DNA from: Rhodamnia argentea
Taxonomy: Eukaryota > Streptophyta > Magnoliopsida > Myrtales > Myrtaceae
DNA length: 64,000 bases
Assembly: GCF_020921035.1 (NCBI RefSeq)
Contig: NC_063155.1
Span: 19,673,311 to 19,737,310, forward strand
Direction: 5' to 3'
Every line of letters starts with the position of its first letter. Position 1 is the stretch's first letter. Below are positions 35,255 to 46,670 of the stretch, one piece after another. Below the pieces are notes generated by a model. It made no database searches. It saw only the letters and a list, made by a program, of their open reading frames with translations, and was not told the origin of the DNA. The translations under genes and the position numbers were made by a program.

Positions 35255-35725
35255 GAATCTTTTTTCAAATAAGAGCATTAAACGCTTAAAGAACGGTTTG
35301 GCTAAAGGGCATTTTTGTCTTTTAATTTTTTGCATTCTTTTTTTCCCTCTTTCCTTTTCTTTTGTTTCTTCTTTTTTTCCCCTCGGCCCTCCCCTGGCCA
35401 TCCTCGGCCTCAAGCATTGGGTGAGAGCGGCTTTCATTTGGGCCAGCGAGGGCAACCCTAGCCTGACGCTTGGTTCGCCGGCCCAAGCGAGGGCAAGGGT
35501 TGCCCTCTCTCGGGCGGGCCCTCACCCGACGTCGACGATGGCAAGGGAGGGAAGAGAGCAAAAAAGAAAACAAAAATAAAAAAATAGAAAAAGAAGAAAA
35601 GGAACAAAATTTAAAAATAAAAGGACGAAAATGCCCTTCCGTCATGCCTTATTTGAAATAAATTCACTTCAAGCCTTTATTTGAGAAAATGAAGGCACTT
35701 TAGGCTATTATTTAAAAAAATTCCT
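35255..35725. repeat. Foldback-type element with GC-rich core, copy 1
   Basis: The left arm (35,255-35,395) contains CAAATAAGAGCATTAAACG, then AAGGGCATTTTTGTCTTTT and a T-rich tract. The right arm (35,535-35,725) is its inverted counterpart, with AAGGACGAAAATGCCCTT (with a one-base offset) and TTATTTGA words. Between them lies a GC-rich core (35,385-35,540) rich in GCGAGGGC/GGCCCTC words. Confidence 0.65.
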
Positions 35726-36158
35726 CTTTTTTTCATCCCGAAACTAAACAGTCCTAGCTTGGCCCGGCCCGAGCCCGAATTACATATGCCCCAACTCTTC
35801 GGATCGGGTCGAGTCAAGCCGAATTCTTTATTTTTCTTTTTATTTTTCGGAATCAAAAGCGCTTGACAATCCCGTTGAATGAAATAATATAAAAAAATAA
35901 AAATAAAAATAAAATAAACTAAAAAGAAAACGTGGGTGTTAAAAAGTTTGGAGCCACCCCGGCTCAAACCTTGCGCGGATAGTACCCAAGCTTGACCCAC
36001 GAAGGTCCAAAAATTAGGTGAGTTTTTGGGCCGGGTCGACTTGGGCTTTTTTGACACCCCTACCTCACAATATATATTATGGGGTCAAAGACCCTCATCG
36101 TGAATTGATGAGGACTTCCTTGCCCTCACCAAATCTAGCCAAGGCAATCACCCTCACT

Positions 36159-38257
36159 TAGACGTGACCAAACGGGAATCGGAGCCCGTAACCGGCCCGT
36201 TGACCGGGCTCACGGTTCTGACCCGTTTATTTAAAAAAAAAAAAAGGTGGCCACGTCCCACCACCCCCGGGGCCCGCCCCAAAGAGCCATTGCGGGTTTT
36301 TAAAAAAATTAATTCTTTTTTAATTCTTTTCTATAAATACCTATCCTCTTCCTTTTATTTTTCTCACAAATCATCTTAACAATTCTCTCAAATTCTCTCA
36401 ATCCGCTCAATTCTCTCAATCCCGCCTCAATTCTCTTAATCGGATTTCCGATCAATTCTCTAAAAAATGACAAGTGGAAGCATAAATACTGGAAAGGGCA
36501 ATATGACTATGGGAGATTCCGAGTATCTTATTTCTGGATATAATCCTCGTGAATATGCATGTTGGGAAGACGACGACGATAATATCAACGTTGTTCCCAT
36601 TCCGAACGTCGAGCACATCCCAATACAAAAAAGTCTTTATTCTCCTACCGGTGTCGAAGAAACGTTGACGACAAATAAGCTAAAACGGAAGGGCCGAGAG
36701 AGTACATCCGACTTGTGGCCGCACTTCGACAAGGTACGTGATGAAGGTGAAGGTAAGTATAATATAAATTATAAATATTGTTCGCAAACATACAAATTTA
36801 CGAAAGGAGACGGCTACGGAACATTCCGTCGGCATCCGACGAAAAAACATCCAACGTAAGTGGGGATCAACACTACGCAACAACAAATTTTCGAGTACGA
36901 CAATTCTAATCCTCATCATTTATTCCGTTAACACGATGCACTTTATAAACAAATATTAGCTAAATATGTTGCCCTTGATCATGCTTGCTTATTACTGGTG
37001 AAAATTTTAATTTGAAATATTTGATAAATACTGCGTTGGTTCCGCAAGCACCAATTATTCTAAAAAGTACTCTTAAACGTGAACTTTTGCATCTTTATGA
37101 AAAACAAAAAAAATCTTTAGCAAATTTTTTTGCGAAATTTAATGGATGTGTGCATTTAGGTAGCGATATTTAGATTGATCCTTGACAAATTCATTCTTAT
37201 ATGGGTGTCACACATCATTGGATAAGTGACAACCGAACCATTAAAAAAAGACTTATTGCATTTCGAGTTTTTGATTAAAAATATTCGACTCATAATATTT
37301 ATAGAATAATTAGGCAAGTTTTAGAAGAATATAATTTGATAAATAAAGTATTTTCAATTGATTTTGATAATGCCGCCACAAATACCGCTTCCATTCACGA
37401 ATTAGAAAATATTTGCAAACCCTCTTTTGGCGGACAATTTTTTCACATTAGATGTGTTTGCCATGTTTTAAATTTATATGTACAAGATGATTTACGAACT
37501 CTTGACATTTTCTTGGCCCCAATAAAGGGTGCGATTAAATTTTTATGGAGTCGTGCTCATTTTATGAAAGCATGGAGAAAATTTTGTAAACAACATGAGA
37601 GAATGGCAAAAATGTTTTCAAAAGATATTCTGACTCGTTGGAATTCTACCTACGAGTTGTTTCGTCAAACTTTTGATTACAAAGATTTATTATGTATGTT
37701 TATTTTGTAAAATATTCCCGAAATTACTTTACTTACGCAACATTGGGACGTTTGCAAAATTTTTTTAGATTTTTTGAAATTTTTTAATGATGCTACTAAT
37801 ACTTTATCTGGTATTTATTATCCTACTACGCATTTATTTTTAATAGAGTGTGTTAATATTGATAGTGTTTTTAGTGAATATGAAAAAGACACCGAATTAG
37901 ATCGGACTATTTTAGTAATGCGAGAAAAATGGTTGCATTATTATTTCCAAATTCCTCTTGTCTATTTAGTTGGTATTGTTTTTTTATCCATGTATTAAAT
38001 TAGAAGGTTTACTAGATTATTTGAATGTATATTATCATGATTGTTTACATTTGGAAGATTCAATAGATATTTCAAATATACAAGGAGATGTTAAAGAATC
38101 TATAATAGTATTATATGGAGAATTTTGTACTAGATATGGTTTAAGTGATTTTGGATCTTTACAATCTATCGCCTCACGTAGCGAAGGTGATAGTTCACTT
38201 AGTAGTGGTACAATATGCTCAAGAGTAAGCAAAAAAAAAAAAAAGGGCAACATGTAG
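36159..38257 (+). pseudogene. Decayed hAT transposase with BED zinc finger
   Basis: The left end near 36,159 (TAGACGTGACCAAACGGGA, then ACCGGCCCG words) resembles hAT termini. The coding remnant starts at the ATG at 36467. A BED-type finger region lies at 36,680-36,850 (STSDLWPHFDKV..., cysteine and histidine pairs partly lost). The catalytic region follows in pieces: YFDN-like FSIDFDNAATNTASI at 37,350, the HIRCVCHVLNLYVQD block at 37,440, and ILTRWNSTYELF at 37,630. Many stops break it (for example at 36857-36859, 37171-37173 and 37708-37710). The C-terminal hAT dimerisation domain is not recognisable, and the frame ends in a poly-Lys run at 38,230. The right terminus was not found. Confidence 0.88.
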
Positions 38258-38447
38258 TATTTTTGAATTAGGAAGCCCACTTGTTTGACGGAATATATTT
38301 TTTAAAAACTTATTTTTCAAGAAAATAACAATATTTTGCAATGTTTGGTTGAAATTTGAAAATGAACTGAAAAACTACTTTTTATCGTTTGAAAATGAAA
38401 ACCCCGATATTATTTTCATAAAAATACATGCACTATTCATGTAATTT

Positions 38448-38720
38448 TAGGGATGCCCGGCTGTTGCGGTCTCAATTGTTGGAGTCGGGGTTTCTCTGGC
38501 ACAGCCACCGAGAACCCAAGCACGAACACCGAAGACCTGGGGTCGGGTATCGGTGACTTGGGCCGGAGAGTTAGGAAAATATTGGATGGATCTTGGTATG
38601 AGAGCCGAGTGCTCGGTTGTGGCCGCTCTGGACTCGAGCACGGCACTGGGTCCCGAGCATTACCTCTGTGGACTCGGGCCCGATCTCTGGACCTGGGCAC
38701 CGGCATCGGGATTTTTTTTG
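38448..38720. repeat. GC-rich repeat segment
   Basis: Sharply GC-rich insertion with repeated GGTCGGG, GACTCGAGC and TGGGC words. It probably belongs to a transposon. The borders are unclear. Confidence 0.4.
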
Positions 38721-38752
38721 TGACCATATATGATGTGCTTTCCTTCCTTCAG

Positions 38753-38904
38753 GTACTTGCCCGAGGCCGGCCTCCCTTCCTCAGCATTTGTCCACCGGAG
38801 AATGCGAAGCTCTCGAAGAGGCTTGCTCGAAGCACGCCGGCGACTATTGGCACCTCATCAAAGAAATCCCGGCCATCTACATAAACAATGATCTGATGTC
38901 ATGA
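38753..38904 (+). pseudogene. Exon-like open frame of unknown family, probably a gene fragment
   Basis: A pyrimidine-rich acceptor (TTCCTTCCTTCAG, ending at 38752) is followed by a 152-nt open frame that ends at TGA 38902-38904. The frame starting at 38758 gives acidic, protein-like sequence such as GECEALEEACSKHAGDYWHL and IKEIPAIYINND. No start exon is seen upstream, where only GC-rich repeat DNA lies. It could be the last exon of a truncated or captured gene. I do not recognise the family. Confidence 0.4.
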
Positions 38905-39379
38905 AGAATTCTGTCCACGTACTTAATTTGCCATTTTCGGTATGATGTCAACTACTGGCATTGGTAGAAATATGTATTAACTTTACCCATTTATGTTTTC
39001 CGCTTGTTTCTATAAAATTGGTCAACAATTTAACAGCTTCGCATAATTTCCACAAACCAACCAAATTTTGCTGAATGTGGGATGACATTTGGGTTGTGCT
39101 CTATTAGAATTAGGACTATTCGGGCTTTTTTTCTTTCTTTCTTTTTCTGGAAATTGTGTGTGAACATCATGAAAATGCCGAAATAATCTAGCCCCAAATC
39201 CGTCAGTCGGACCTGAGAAAATCAAATGGAGGCAGCCAAATTTGATGCTATTGTTTCAATTGTCTGTCTTAGTTAGATTATAACAAGAATTAGCTCCCGT
39301 TGCTGGTTAGCAGGGTCATAACTTTTACATTTCCAAATAAGAGTCTCAAGTATTTTTATTTTATCAAATAAGGACCTGA

Positions 39380-39560
39380 AGTTGATTATGTTTCAAAGAA
39401 GGATCTCGCCGAAGAGCATTTTCGTCTTTTACCGTTTCAGATTTTTTTTCTTCGTTTTCATTTTCTGTTTTCAATTCCTTTTCTTTTTTTCATTTTCTTT
39501 CCCCTCCCCCGCCATCGCCGGTCTCGGACGAGGGCCGCCCACGCCGCCATCAAATGTCTA
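39380..39560. repeat. Foldback-type family, single arm with the edge of a GC core
   Basis: Contains GAGCATTTTCGTCTTTTA and the long T-rich tract, followed by GCCATCGCCGG. This is the same order as the left arms at 35.3 and 42.8 kb. The right arm is missing. Confidence 0.5.
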
Positions 39561-40039
39561 TTCAATAGATCGGGACAAGTAAACTCTCGGAGACAACATT
39601 GCATATTATACTAAAGTTCAAGAATCATATTGAACAAATTCAAAGTTCAGAGACTACATTACATATGAAGTTAAAGTTCATGGACCATTTATGTCATTTT
39701 TCCTAAAAAAAAATAGATTGAAACCAGAAAACCAAACTGACCAAAATTTTCGGCTTGAGTTAGATGGGCTCGATCTTTCGGGCCCCTACTGAACTTTTAT
39801 TTCGGGCCGATCTGGATTTCGGGCTTTGATATGAGAAGTCCGGACTGGGTCGAAATTTTAGTAATATAATAAAAATTGTTAACATGGTCCAGCTGTAGTA
39901 TGTTGTGTCCAAGGATAGAAATGCGAGGTCCGTTAAAAGTAAGATGAACAGCGTTTGTGATGGCATTTTCTAGTTTTTTTAGGCCGGTTTAATTCTACTT
40001 CAAAAACGTGGATTTTTTACTTAATTTTTATCGGACGTG

Positions 40040-40345
40040 GAATTTTTAAAAATAAACAAAAGTGCCACGTGGACGTTTATTTTTATTATTCAATTATTAT
40101 TTAGACTTTTTTTTTTAAAAATTCTCATTTTTCCCCTCTTTTTTTTCTTTGTTTTGTATTCTTTGCTGGTGAGGGCTTGGCAGTATCGCCGACCGCAAGG
40201 GAGGTGTCCCGCAAGCCGAGGGCTTGGTGGCCCTCGCCGGATCTAGGCAAGATAGCCTTACCTGCGGCCGCAAAGGCCCTCGCCTAGTCGCCGATGACCC
40301 TCACCGTCACAAAAAAATGGAAATGAAAAATAAAAATTAAAAAAA
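40040..40345. repeat. Foldback-type family, short copy with GC core
   Basis: A T-rich left arm, a GC core with GGCCCTCGCC/GCGAGGG words at 40,165-40,310, and an A-rich right arm ending near 40,345. The outer GGCATTTTCGTC words are lost. Confidence 0.5.
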
Positions 40346-40389
40346 TTTCCAAGTCAAATTTTTCGGCATCCACATTGGATTTCAAGAGA

Positions 40390-40515
40390 AGAAAATCGCC
40401 CACTTAAGTGATCGATTGCTCAAATTTGTGACACTTAACCGAGCGAAAAAAAATATTATGGCATTCGGGTGAGCGTCATACGGAAGTTATAATACTTGTG
40501 GTATTCTTATCCCAC
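40390..40515. repeat. Partial copy of the 15.2-kb foldback repeat
   Basis: Shares CACTTAAGTGATCGATTG and the ending GTGGTATTCTTATCCC with the right arm at 15,485-15,628. Confidence 0.55.
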
Positions 40516-40766
40516 ACCACATCAAACAACCTAGCTAGAAAAATTGAAAATATAAAATAGAAGCAAATGTTAAAAAACAAAAATAAAAAAAAAAGTCAAA
40601 GGGGATGGCAACGGTGATAGGGGCAGCAGGGGTGGGCACATGGGGGCTGACGAGGGTCGTCCAGATCCTTGCGAAGGCGGCTGGCCCCGCCATGTTACCC
40701 TACATGCGAGTTGGTGGGATCTTTGCTAGCCCTCCTCAAATCTAGCCAAGGCCAGGGTGGTGTCAT

Positions 40767-41350
40767 TAGGGGTGAGCGGTGCCCGATCCGATCCGGTTCC
40801 CATCAAAATCCGGGAACCGGACCAGTGGTCCCGATTCCCACTTTTCGGAACTGCGGACCGGACCAGCCATCCTCGGAATCGGGAACCGGACCGGACCATC
40901 GGTCCGATCCGGTTCCCGGGTTGTTCTAAGGGTTTTCGGTCCGCGGTTCCGAAAAGTGGATGCACATTTCGTAATTCTTCAATCAATCACACACAAGTAA
41001 ACATACAATCTTCAAGTAAACTCTATTACAAATTTACAAGCTACACGTTCACTGTTTAATGAACTCTATATGCAAACATCCATTGGATGCAAACTAGACA
41101 TCGATAAACACACTTAATTTCCAGATTCATTGAGAAAAATGATTGATGCAGAGTTCTTATTAGATTTGTTTTTTTTTTTAAAAAAAAAGACCGGTCCTGG
41201 CAATCCGGTCCAATCACGGGCCCTGGAACCGAGAACCGGACTGCCCGGTTAACGGTTCCAATTTTAGGAATGGGAACCGGACCGGATCCCCTTAAAACCG
41301 AGAACAGGACCATCGGTCCCGGTTCGGGCGGTCTTTTTTGCTCATCCCTA
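40767..41350. mobile_element. hAT MITE with perfect 8-bp target duplication (584 bp)
   Basis: The left end TAGGGGTGAGCGGTGCCCGA and the complement of the right end, TAGGGATGAGCAAAAAAGAC, form imperfect inverted repeats. GGTGTCAT occurs on both sides (40759-40766 and 41351-41358). The subterminal regions are filled with GGAACCGG/CCGGTTCC words on both strands, a typical hAT arrangement. The AT-rich middle holds no transposase. Confidence 0.9.
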
Positions 41351-41358
41351 GGTGTCAT

Positions 41359-42610
41359 AATCGCCACCATAGAGCGAGGGCGGGTCAGCCCTCAAGATCT
41401 TATCCCCGGTGACTTTTGAAGGCTCAATACTCCATTAGCTCACATGACTATTTTGTAGTCTCGACTTTGCTCCATTGAATCTAAGGATCGTGTGCTTTGC
41501 TCCATGAGCCTCTATTCCTACTCTCCCTCTTTCTATCCAAGAGGCCAAGGCAAGGTACTCGCTTGCGGCATAGCTCGACAGCTGATGCCCTCGCCGACAC
41601 GATTGACGCTCCGCTAGAGTGACCTCTGCAGAAATTGCTCGTGAGAATCGGCCCACCCTCGCTCAACATTGACGAATGACGCCACCATCATGTCGGTGAG
41701 GGCAAGCAGATAAGATTCACGGATGTCATACAAGTCGAGATGTTGGGAAATTGGGATAATTACGCAAATAGCCTATAAACTTTGGCTAAATATGCAATGT
41801 CATTCCCGAACTTTTAATTTGTTCAATGTAGTCTTAAAACTTTTAACATATGTTGATCTAATCCCTAAAGTATATGAAGGAAATCAATATTTTTTGGTAA
41901 CTCAAATTAATGAAAGGAAATTAATCCAAGTACAAAATTGAACATGTACCAAAAGTTCAAGGGCATATTGAATAAATTAAAATTTCAAATATGACATTGC
42001 ACTTTGAACTAAAGGTCAGGGGCAATATCAAATAAATTAAAAGTTGTGGGATGATATGAAATATTGAGCCAAATTTAGGGATCATTTCTATCGATTTCTC
42101 CCAAAAAAGTTTAGCTGTAATAAACTAAGAAAAAGACTTACTAGTCCTCGTCGTGTGGAACATGACCTACTGCTTATTTTTAGCGTAAAAATAGTTTGGA
42201 ATACAGTTGTGCTATAAATGATATTATGTTCCTTTAAATGTTATGAGTGGTTAATTATACTACTTTTGTGTGCAGAAATTTTTTTGCTCTGGCTGCTCTT
42301 GAGAGTAATCAGATTTCGTTTTAATAATTTTTGGTTTTTGCGTCAAAATAAGGGGAATCTTTCAACTTTTAGTTTCACTTATCTGTCCAACGTCGAGGAA
42401 TTGGTTTTTTTTTCTTTTTTTTTTCCTCTTTCTTTGGTCGGAGACGAGTTGGGTTTCACGAGGGAATAAATGGTAAGAACTAAGAACTAAGAAGTAAGAA
42501 GTCATGATGGGCTCCAAGGATGCCGTAGAGGTGATGTCACGCCGCCCTGTCCACTAATGATTCCTGTAATTATTTTTATTACCTTTCTTTCTCATTTCAA
42601 AAGTCCACAT
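41359..42610. other. Spacer without a recognised gene
   Basis: A moderately GC-rich stretch at 41,370-41,700 is followed by AT-rich DNA. Words at 41,760-42,080 (AAATATGCAATGTCATTCCC, later inverted and varied) suggest another degenerate repeat. No coding exon could be supported. Confidence 0.4.
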
Positions 42611-42639
42611 CATATCACGAAAAATAAAATAGCATTAAA

Positions 42640-43420
42640 TAAGAATATAAAGTGCAATCATTTTCTCAATTAAAAATTTAAAGTAAATATTATTTTAAAT
42701 AAAGGTATAAAGTGGACCTTATTTCAATTAAGGGTCGAAGTGCCATAACAATCTCAAATAACGATATGATTTTCCAACTTCTAAAGGGTATTTTCGTCTT
42801 TTATTTTTTTAAATTCTTTTTTTTTCCTTTTTCTATTTTTTCTTTCCTTTCGTCGGTAGCTAGTAGTCGGCCATGGCCACCGGTGATGCCCGGAGAGGGT
42901 GGCGCAAGGGTCGCCCTCGCACCCTTGTTGGCCACAAGCGAGGCCCGCTTGGACAGCCGGCCTCGTCTTGCGCATATCTAGAGAGGGCCGGCCTCGCTAG
43001 ACACAAACGAGGCCGGACTTCGCAGACCCTTGCCCCGGGCCGCTCTCGCCAACCACAAGCGAGGCCGACTCTTGCTAGAACTATGCCAGGGTTGCCTTGT
43101 CTAGGTGCAACTATCGAGGGTGCAAGGGCAGCCCTCTCCGGGGATCACCGGTGGCCAACCATCGCCCAAAAGGAAAGAAAATAGAAAAAAAAAGGAAAAA
43201 AATCAAATTAGTAAAGGACGAAAATGCCCTTGACTAGCTGAAAAATCAAATCTTATTTGAGATTGTCATGGCTAATTCAAACCATTATTTAAAATAAAGT
43301 TCACTTCAAATCTTTATTTGAAAAAATGATAGCACTTGAATCCCTTGTTTGAAAATAATATTCACTTCATGCCTTTAAATAAAAAAACGAGGGTACTTTA
43401 TGCTCTTATTTTAAAATTTT
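42640..43420. repeat. Foldback-type element with GC-rich core and subrepeats in the arms, best copy
   Basis: The left arm (42,640-42,860) has at least three tandem TTATTTnAAATAAnGGTATAAAGTG-like units of about 45-50 bp, each with at most partial conservation, then AAAGGGTATTTTCGTCTTTT and a T-rich tract. The core (42,865-43,170) is strongly GC-rich with CGAGGCCGG and GCCCTCGC words. The right arm mirrors the left: A-rich tract, AGGACGAAAATGCCCTTGA, then inverted subrepeats to about 43,420. Inverted arms with tandem subrepeats are typical of foldback elements. No protein is supported. Confidence 0.7.
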
Positions 43421-44170
43421 CCCAAAATATATAAGAAACAGAATACATGATTTGAAGAAAAAGTGACGATCAACTTGTGCATGTAGTTTTTCGCCTTTTA
43501 TCTACTTTCTTTCCCACTTAATAAGTTTACAACACAATGAAATTTTCAGAATAAAAATCATAACATGGATTGAAAATAAATAAAAACTAAAACAAGTTGA
43601 ACGTATGATAAACTTGGAGATAGTTCTTCTTCGACAGTTAGAATTCAAAGATGAACTTTATACTTCTTCATGTTTCATATTTCTGTATTCAAAAATTAAA
43701 GTTGGCATGAAAAAGAGTCAATATCAAGAGATAGATTTAGAAGAACCGAATAAACAATTATGTTCTACACAGATATCGGTATCAACTTATAACAAACCAA
43801 AATGTACAAAAAGAAATCACGGGAAATAAACATGCTTTCACTATGAAAAAAAAAAAGCAAAGATAAATGGTTGATTTTTTTTTTCCACTGTAACAAATGA
43901 GATTCGTTGAACATGGAGACAAACTAAAATGTTTCTCATAGGATTTTTATTTATTTATTTGATTAGTGGTCTTTTTACCAATTTTTTTTCTTCAGAATTA
44001 AAATCGCTCAAATATTGAAAAAAAAAATGAATAACGATGAGTGACCACTCTTAGAATAGAATGGGAATTCGAGAATAATCATGGGCTAAAACCATAAAAA
44101 AAAAAACCCTAAATTGGTATACTGGTGTCACACTTATTCCAAACTAATTTTTGTATCACAAAAATTCCTA

Positions 44171-45668
44171 AACCGGTACACTCGTGCCATATTTACCCTA
44201 AATTAATTTTTGTATCAATAAAAAATATCAAACCTATACATCCACGCCACATTTACCCATAACTGATATACATGTGCCACAGTTACCACAAATTGTGGTA
44301 AATTTGAGATTTTGCCTACGATAAATGTGGTATGAGTCTACCGGTTTGGAACGAATGTGGAACGAGTATATCAGTTTGAGATTTTTTATAAAGATCATGT
44401 TGGGTAAATGTAGAATAAGTGCACCAGTTAGAAATAAATGTTGCACAAGTGTATCAATTTGGAAGTTTTTATAATAAGAAAATTAATTTGAGTTTTTTTT
44501 GTTTGTATTAACCCAATAAATATAAGTGAACGAGGTGAAAGATGATGCTTTTTAAGAAGATCTTCTGCAACTGCAAGTTGCATAGCTGTTCTAGAAAAAG
44601 GATACTTTTGAAAAGCAAAATACTATTATGGCACCTATAGACCGAGAGGATGCCACATCTAGCATCAGACGTCGTATCTATCAAAAGAAGAAACGGGGTA
44701 AGGAAGGAATTCATAAAACTTCAACCTTAAAGGAGTTGAGGTTAACAGAAGGACTAATTTGAGTCAGGAAAAAAATTACAAGGACAATATTGCACAAATT
44801 TAAAAAGTACAAGCACTAACGGTCTCATTATCCCTAAATTTTTCACGCCAGTTTTACTAAGAGAGTTTTCTAGAGGGTTTGTTATACACTTGAGGCGTAT
44901 TACTTTCTATTTTTTTTTCCACAAACTGGTACACTCGTGCCATATTTATCCTAAATTAATTTTTGTAGAGAAAATATTAAACCGGTACATCCGTGTCACT
45001 TTTACCCCCAACCGATATACATGTGCCACAATTACCCCCAAATTCTGACAAATTTGAGATTTTCCTAGGATAAATGTGGTATGAGTCTACTAGTTTGGAA
45101 TGAATGTGGAGCGGGTGTATTAGTTTGAGATTTTTTATAAATATTATGTTGGGCAAATGTAGAACAGGTGCACCAGTTGGGGATAAATGTTGCACAAGTG
45201 TATCAATTTGGAAGTTTTTATGTTACAAAAATTAATTTGAGTTTTTTTTTTTTTTGCATTAACCCAATAAATATAAGTGCAGGAGGTGAAAGGCGATGCA
45301 TTTTAAGATCTTCTGCAAGTGCAAGTTGCATAGCTGTTCTAGAGGAAGGATACTTTCAAAAAGCAAATACTAGTATGGCATCTATAGACCTAGAGGATGC
45401 CTCATCTGGCATCAGATGTCATATCTATCTAAAGAAGAAACAGGGTAAGGAATAAAGCTTCAACCTTAAATGAGTTATGGTTAACCGAAGGACTGATTTG
45501 AGTTAGGAAAAAAAAATTACAAGGACGATATTGCACAAATTCGAAAAGCACAATCACTAACGGTCTGATTATTCCAAAAGTTTTCACGCCAGCTTTATTA
45601 AGAGAGTTTTCTAGAGGGTTTGTTATACAATTGAGGCGTATCACTTTCTGTTTTTTTTTTTTTTCCAC
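44171..45668. repeat. Direct tandem duplication of about 750 bp
   Basis: Copy A is about 44,171-44,923 and copy B about 44,924-45,668. Both begin with a GGTACACTCGTGCCATATTT stretch and end with TTGAGGCGTAT, a poly-T run and CCACAA. An exon-like piece in copy B (after ATAAGTGCAG at 45,281 to about 45,445) stays open (for example SASCIAVLEEGYFQKANTSM), while copy A has stops in it. A dispersed relative lies at 47,590-47,850. Confidence 0.8.
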
Positions 45669-46530
45669 AATAGCGAGGGCAATGACACCTTTAAGGAAAA
45701 TCTATTCCCTTTTCCCCATGTACCATCTTTTCTCATGTCACATAACTAACAAAGGACGGCATCGTGTAAAAAGTTAATTTCCACTATGGATACCTTGATA
45801 CTAAGGCAAGTATTGATTCCTTCATAAAACAAGAAAACACGAAGACTTGTTTTAGGTTTCATACCCCGGAATTGGTTCAATTCTATCCTAAAATCATGCT
45901 TACCTCTAATCTTGGACAAGAGGTGAGGGTTAAAGAGGTAAATTGCCTCGTTAAAGATTGCTTATAAATTAAGCACATGGGCTTCATCCTTTCGGAGTAG
46001 GACAAGAGAAAAACTAAAGCTTGTTTGAGTGCAAGGGCTTGTTCTTGAAGAGGAGAAACGCATCGGTAAGAACACCACGTCATTCACGAGAAATCGTAGA
46101 GACGCTCGTTCTTTTTCCTGAGATAATTTTCTTCTGATAACTCCAGGTTGAGGCGTAATGGTAGTCCTCTGACTGTGCTGCCTTTCGGGACTCGGACACA
46201 ACTTGATTCTGCTCTAAGGTAAGTCTTTCTCTGCGTTGCTCCTCCAGAAAAGCCCGACCTTCATCCTTTGAAGCATGCAAATATTGCATGTGATATTCAC
46301 AGACGACTTTTTCTACATTATCATCACATATATTTCTTATTTTTCATTAAAAACACTTGTAAATGATTTTCTTAACACCCTTTAAAAACTTGTTTAAAAT
46401 GACTTAGACACAGTGAAGAACGGACTTCCATCAACAAGTGTCCATGACGTTGAGATAAAGACTGCTAGCAAGTGACCTTCTCTCACGAGCAAACTCGAAT
46501 AAAATCGTATGAAGAATGCTTGTAGAAATG
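45669..46530. other. Spacer without a recognised gene
   Basis: Short open frames on the minus strand around 45,960-46,290 lack family resemblance and start signals, so they are not called. Confidence 0.4.
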
Positions 46531-46670
46531 GGGGAACAAGATGAAAATAAAATACTTATCTTCTCCATAAAAAAGATCATAGTATGCATCGTTGAGCTAT
46601 TGGGGAACAAGATTAAAATAAAATACTTATCTTCTCCATAAACAAGATCACAGTATGCATCGTTGAGCTA
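46531..46670. repeat. Two tandem copies of a 71-bp unit
   Basis: Units start at 46531 and 46602 (GGGGAACAAGATNAAAATAA) and end GCATCGTTGAGCTA. They differ at only a few bases, so the duplication is recent. Confidence 0.9.

Noticed and set aside
35677..36062. Second hAT MITE ending in GACACCCCTA near 36,050
   Set aside because: The right border looks like a hAT end (complement TAGGGGTGTCAAAA), but no matching left end or 8-bp duplication (CCTCACAA) could be found.
42873..43184. 103-codon frame in a GC-rich island
   Set aside because: It lies in the core of a foldback-type repeat, the residues are low-complexity Arg/Gly/Ala/Pro, and sister cores encode unrelated strings.
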